Positions 60,956 to 64,000 of a stretch of DNA of 64,000 nucleotides are shown one piece after another. Within the stretch, counting starts at the first letter, position 1; each line of letters opens with the position of its first letter. The notes below the pieces were generated by a model. It made no database searches. It was given only the letters and a program-made list of their open reading frames with translations, and was not told the origin of the DNA. A program made the translations under genes and the position numbers. The stretch lies in assembly GCF_001663815.1 (NCBI RefSeq), contig NZ_CP016027.1, forward strand, positions 310,001 to 374,000, in the 5' to 3' direction. The DNA is from Halothiobacillus diazotrophicus (lineage in GTDB: Bacteria; Pseudomonadota; Gammaproteobacteria; Halothiobacillales; Halothiobacillaceae).

Positions 60956-62527
60956 ATGTCATCCCCGACTACTGTGCAGATGCACAACCCGGAACATAGC
61001 GGGATTGTGCGACTGGAAGATATGTTGCAGCAAATGGCCGAGCACAAGGGCTGCGGCACGAGCAGCGAAGGCGGCAAGGCGAGCTGCGGCAGCAGCGCCG
61101 GTCCGGCGGACATGAGTCCGGAAACCTGGGAGAAGGTGAAGAACCATCCCTGCTATAGCGAAGAAGCGCATCACCATTATGCGCGCATGCATGTGGCCGT
61201 CGCGCCGGCGTGCAACATCCAGTGCAACTACTGCAACCGTAAATACGATTGCGCCAACGAGAGCCGTCCCGGCGTGGTGAGCGAGAAGCTGACCCCGGAG
61301 CAGGCGGCGAAGAAGGTGATCGCGGTGGCCTCGACCATCCCCCAGATGACGGTGCTGGGCATTGCGGGCCCCGGCGACCCCCTGGCCAACCCGGAAAAGA
61401 CGTTCAAGACCTTCGAGCTGATCTCGAAGACGGCGCCGGACATCAAGCTGTGCCTGTCGACGAACGGTCTGACCCTGCCGGATCACGTGGATACCATCGA
61501 GAGTTTCAACGTGGATCACGTCACGATCACCATCAACATGGTCGATCCCGACGTGGGCGCGAAGATCTATCCGTGGATCTACTTCAACAACAAGCGTTAC
61601 AAGGGCCGCGAAGCCGCGCAGATCTTGAGCGAACGGCAGTTGCAGGGGCTTGAGATGCTGACCTCGCGGGGGATTCTCACCAAGATCAACTCGGTGATGA
61701 TTCCGGGCATCAACGACGAACACCTGCTGGAAGTGAACCGGGCGGTGAAGAGCCGGGGTGCGTTCCTGCATAACATCATGCCGCTGATCTCCGCGCCGGA
61801 GCACGGCACCGTGTTCGGTCTGAACGGCCAGCGTGGCCCGACGGCGCAGGAACTGAAGGCGCTGCAGGACAACTGCGAAGAAGGCCAGATGAACATGATG
61901 CGTCACTGCCGTCAGTGTCGTGCCGATGCCGTCGGTCTGCTGGGCGAGGATCGTTCCGCCGAGTTCACCACCGAAAGCGTCATGGCGATGGACGTGCAGT
62001 ACGACCTCGAATCCCGTCAGGCCTATCAGGCGGTGGTGGAGCAGGAGCGTCAGGCCAAGGCCGATGCCAAGAAGGCCGAAATGGCGACCCTCGAAGGCGC
62101 GGAATCCGACATCAAGATCCTGGTGGCCGTGGCGACCAAGGGCAGCGGTCGGGTGAACGAGCACTTCGGTCACGCCACGGAGTTCCAGATCTACGAAGCG
62201 AGCACCAGCGGCGCGAAGTTCGTCGGTCACCGTCGTGTGGATCTGTACTGCCAGGGCGGCTATGGCGAGGACGAGGCGCTGGAGAATTCCGTCATCAAGG
62301 CCATCAACGATTGCACGGCGGTGTTCGTCGCCAAGATCGGCGGTTGCCCGAAGGCCGAGCTTGAGGCGGCGGGGATCGATGCGGTCGACAAATACGCCTT
62401 CGAGTACATCGATCAGTCCGTGATCGCCTACTTCCGGGAATATCTGGAGAAGGTGCGCGACGGTTCGGTGGTGTACGGCAAACGGGGTGATGCCCAGATT
62501 CGTCAGGGTGCCTTCGTGGCTGCCTGA
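60956..62527 (+). CDS. nifB: FeMo-cofactor biosynthesis radical SAM protein NifB
   Basis: 523 residues from 60956 (GGAGG nine bases upstream). Radical SAM motif C-x3-C-x2-C at Cys86, Cys90, Cys93 ('[10 protein letters not shown]'), additional cluster cysteines in the N-terminal region and in '[13 protein letters not shown]'. The C-terminal 130 residues are a NifX-like domain ('[16 protein letters not shown]'). It fuses two [4Fe-4S] clusters with a SAM-derived carbide to NifB-co. First gene of an operon that runs past the window edge. Confidence 0.97.
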   Translation: MSSPTTVQMHNPEHSGIVRLEDMLQQMAEHKGCGTSSEGGKASCGSSAGPADMSPETWEKVKNHPCYSEEAHHHYARMHVAVAPACNIQCNYCNRKYDCANESRPGVVSEKLTPEQAAKKVIAVASTIPQMTVLGIAGPGDPLANPEKTFKTFELISKTAPDIKLCLSTNGLTLPDHVDTIESFNVDHVTITINMVDPDVGAKIYPWIYFNNKRYKGREAAQILSERQLQGLEMLTSRGILTKINSVMIPGINDEHLLEVNRAVKSRGAFLHNIMPLISAPEHGTVFGLNGQRGPTAQELKALQDNCEEGQMNMMRHCRQCRADAVGLLGEDRSAEFTTESVMAMDVQYDLESRQAYQAVVEQERQAKADAKKAEMATLEGAESDIKILVAVATKGSGRVNEHFGHATEFQIYEASTSGAKFVGHRRVDLYCQGGYGEDEALENSVIKAINDCTAVFVAKIGGCPKAELEAAGIDAVDKYAFEYIDQSVIAYFREYLEKVRDGSVVYGKRGDAQIRQGAFVAA

Positions 62528-62596
62528 TGACCTTTCGGGGGCGGTGACAAACCTTATCCGCGCCGTCCCCTTTATTGACTACAGGAGATTAGTGTC

Positions 62597-62815
62597 ATGG
62601 CTTACAAAATTGTTGCTTCCCAGTGCACCGGTTGCTCGGCTTGCGAACCGGAATGCCCCAACGAGGCCATTTTCGAGAAGAGCGGGATTTTCTACATCAA
62701 GCCCGAGAAATGCACCGAGTGCATCGGTTTCTTCGATGAAGCGCAGTGCGTGGCCGTTTGCCCGGTCGACGACACCTGCGTGATCGACAACAGCTATCCG
62801 CGCTACAGCGCCTGA
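62597..62815 (+). CDS. fdxN: 2x[4Fe-4S] ferredoxin next to nifB (FdxN type)
   Basis: 72 residues with '[12 protein letters not shown]' and '[18 protein letters not shown]', the second motif with the eight-residue insert typical of nif and chromatiaceal ferredoxins. Likely electron donor for NifB or nitrogenase. 69 bp after nifB. Confidence 0.92.
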   Translation: MAYKIVASQCTGCSACEPECPNEAIFEKSGIFYIKPEKCTECIGFFDEAQCVAVCPVDDTCVIDNSYPRYSA

Positions 62816-62825
62816 GGAGGCCGCC

Positions 62826-63158
62826 ATGGACCTGACCTTTACGCCCAAGGCGCAGCGCTTCATCCAGCGCATGATCATGTTCAACGGCGGCAGCAGCACC
62901 AGCGGCTTCCGTCTGGCGGTTTCGCCCGGCGGCTGCTCGGGACTCTCCTACGACTTCAGCGTGGAGGATGCGCCCAAGGCCGACGATATGTCGATCGAGA
63001 GCAACGGGATCAAGGTCTTCCTGGCGAAGGACAGCGTGCCCCTGCTCGACGGGGTGATCGTGGATTGCGAAGACAGCCTCATCAATACGGGGCTCGTGTT
63101 CAAGAACCCGAATGCGGCGGAAAGCTGCGGTTGCGGCACGTCGTTTACGCCGAAGTAA
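62826..63158 (+). CDS. IscA/HesB-like iron-sulfur protein
   Basis: 110 residues, A-type carrier: 'VSPGGCSGLSYDF' (first Cys), and 'AESCGCGTSF' (two Cys). A second nif-linked A-type protein besides the one at 36697, here serving the nifB operon. GAGGAGG start signal; ten bases after fdxN. Confidence 0.92.
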   Translation: MDLTFTPKAQRFIQRMIMFNGGSSTSGFRLAVSPGGCSGLSYDFSVEDAPKADDMSIESNGIKVFLAKDSVPLLDGVIVDCEDSLINTGLVFKNPNAAESCGCGTSFTPK

Positions 63159-63235
63159 CGAATTGAGCCTGAGTGGGCTTGGATTGGCTTGGTTGTGATT
63201 TCAGGACTTCGTGTTGCTGAAAGGAGCGAATCGTA

Positions 63236-63757
63236 ATGAATCCGATGGAAGAAGATCTCTGGTTGTCGCGCAATTACTACGGTGGGCTTTTACCGGCCGC
63301 CGCCGAGCGCGAACTGCACTGCGCCGCCCGGGCCTACCTGGACGACGCGCGCGCCGAGTTTCATCTTCAGAAGGCATTGGCGATCGCACCGGACGAGATT
63401 CTCGTCCACCTCGGCCTGTACAAGTTCTACTTCTACAAGGGCCGGCTGGCCGAGGCGTTCGAGGTGGCCTCGCGCTGCCTGCGGATGACCGCCGAGGAGC
63501 TCGGGCTGGCGTCGGATTGGCGCCGGGTTTCGCCGGGCGATGCGCGATTCGACAATTTCGAAGACGCCCGGGCCCGCTTTTATCTCTTCGTGCTGAAGGC
63601 CTACGGCTATCTGCAATTGCGATTGGGGCAGTACGACGACGGACGTTCGGTGCTCACCAAGATCACCGAACTCGATCCGGGCGATCGGATTCAGGTGAAG
63701 CCGCTGCTCGATGTGTTCGACCGGCCCGACGACTACGCGGACGACGACGATGAATAG
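63236..63757 (+). CDS. TPR-like protein in nifB operon
   Basis: 173 residues, helical. 'DDARAEFHLQKALAIAPDE', 'VHLGLYKFYFYKGRLAEAFE' and 'YGYLQLRLGQYDDGRSVL' are tetratricopeptide-like repeats; the C-terminus is acidic (DDYADDDDE). Similar TPR genes follow nifB in other diazotrophs; role unknown. Its stop overlaps the next ATG by eight bases. Confidence 0.85.
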   Translation: MNPMEEDLWLSRNYYGGLLPAAAERELHCAARAYLDDARAEFHLQKALAIAPDEILVHLGLYKFYFYKGRLAEAFEVASRCLRMTAEELGLASDWRRVSPGDARFDNFEDARARFYLFVLKAYGYLQLRLGQYDDGRSVLTKITELDPGDRIQVKPLLDVFDRPDDYADDDDE

Positions 63758-64000
63758 GGCAGAGCGAGAAAACCCGGCAGCGGTCGACTGGCTGGATCAG
63801 CCGATTAGCTGCGATGGCTGCCCGGACGACGTGAAGCCCGAGGGCCGCTGCGAGTTGATGAAGGCCTGCGTGCGGGATCGTTCGGTCCAGCGGATCGCCA
63901 AGTTCTTCAGCTGGAATCCGGACGTGGCGAACGACTACCTGAAGCATCCGTACTTCGAGGTGCGTGCCTGTGCCGCCAAGCACGCGGACGTGTTCCACCT
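63750..64000 (+). CDS. LRV iron-sulfur protein, 3' end outside window
   Basis: First 83 residues of a protein starting at 63750. Cysteines in 'ISCDGCPDD' and 'GRCELMKACVRD' form the N-terminal [4Fe-4S] motif of leucine-rich-repeat-variant proteins, followed by a helical LRV repeat ('IAKFFSWNPDVANDYLKH'). The A. vinelandii LRV protein is also nif-linked. Function unknown; start overlaps the TPR gene stop. Confidence 0.8.
   Translation, partial: MNRAERENPAAVDWLDQPISCDGCPDDVKPEGRCELMKACVRDRSVQRIAKFFSWNPDVANDYLKHPYFEVRACAAKHADVFH

Overview
The window is a high-GC chromosomal segment from a diazotrophic proteobacterium, dominated by a large molybdenum-nitrogenase (nif) region. The nif layout (nifHDK with a [2Fe-2S] ferredoxin, then nifENX and small accessory genes; divergent draT-draG-nifA; separate nifB-fdx operon; no nifL) and the high-GC, Skp/SatP/SelO-type housekeeping genes suggest a gammaproteobacterial or Acidithiobacillia-like organism. 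No rRNA or other taxonomic marker is present, so this placement is inference.

Layout. 1-5.4 kb: ordinary metabolic genes (CBS-domain protein, patatin-like phospholipase, aldo/keto reductase, quinone-oxidoreductase-like protein, SDR). 5.5-15.1 kb: SatP-type acetate transporter, then small unknown genes, a flavin amine-oxidase-like gene, SelO, a fumarylacetoacetase-family protein and a Rieske protein. This part carries previously unobvious NifA/sigma-54 control sites: two UAS plus a -24/-12 element before the 77-aa gene at 6493, and a divergent promoter pair sharing one UAS at 9863-10072. 15.4-20.3 kb: a large secreted protein flanked by two paralogous small genes, Skp/OmpH, a lipoprotein. 20.5-28.7 kb: an integron cassette array of 14 attC-like sites with no intact integrase (a CALIN), whose cassettes include an OLD-type ATPase/nuclease, an HNH endonuclease, a PD-(D/E)XK-like protein, two proteins with R-x4-H motifs, a GNAT acetyltransferase and three copies of one gene-less cassette.

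29.0-37.1 kb (minus strand): operon iscA-nifU-nifS-nifV-cysE-nifW-SagB-like-rhodanese/ankyrin-FmdB, led by a sigma-54 promoter and a NifA site. 37.3-47.6 kb (minus): nifH-D-K-fdx-E-N-X-DUF269-CCE_0567-fdxB-nifQ-unknown, ending in a strong terminator; the first four intercistronic gaps each hold a stem-loop. 48.1-52.6 kb (plus): pseudo-receiver gene, draT, draG, ArsC-like nitrogenase-associated gene, nifA, terminator. The nifH and dra operons diverge from one control region with two NifA sites.

52.7-60.7 kb is an accessory insert between nifA and nifB: secreted and lipoproteins, hairpin repeats, a 14-bp minisatellite, a CPBP protease, an SDR, a YbhB-like protein, a HINT-domain toxin-locus remnant, a complete IS3-family element interrupting a small gene, a second IS3 remnant, paired REP-like 23-mers and a matrixin-like protease. 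60.8-64 kb: nifB, a 2x[4Fe-4S] ferredoxin, an IscA-like protein, a TPR-like protein and the start of an LRV FeS protein, again behind a sigma-54 promoter and NifA site.

Together the genes make the FeMo-cofactor and apo-nitrogenase (nifB/Q/V/E/N/X, nifU/S/iscA, nifHDK), feed electrons (three ferredoxins, Rieske), shut the enzyme off by ADP-ribosylation (draT/draG; target Arg present in NifH), and are controlled by a NifA carrying a cysteine-rich linker of the oxygen-responsive type.
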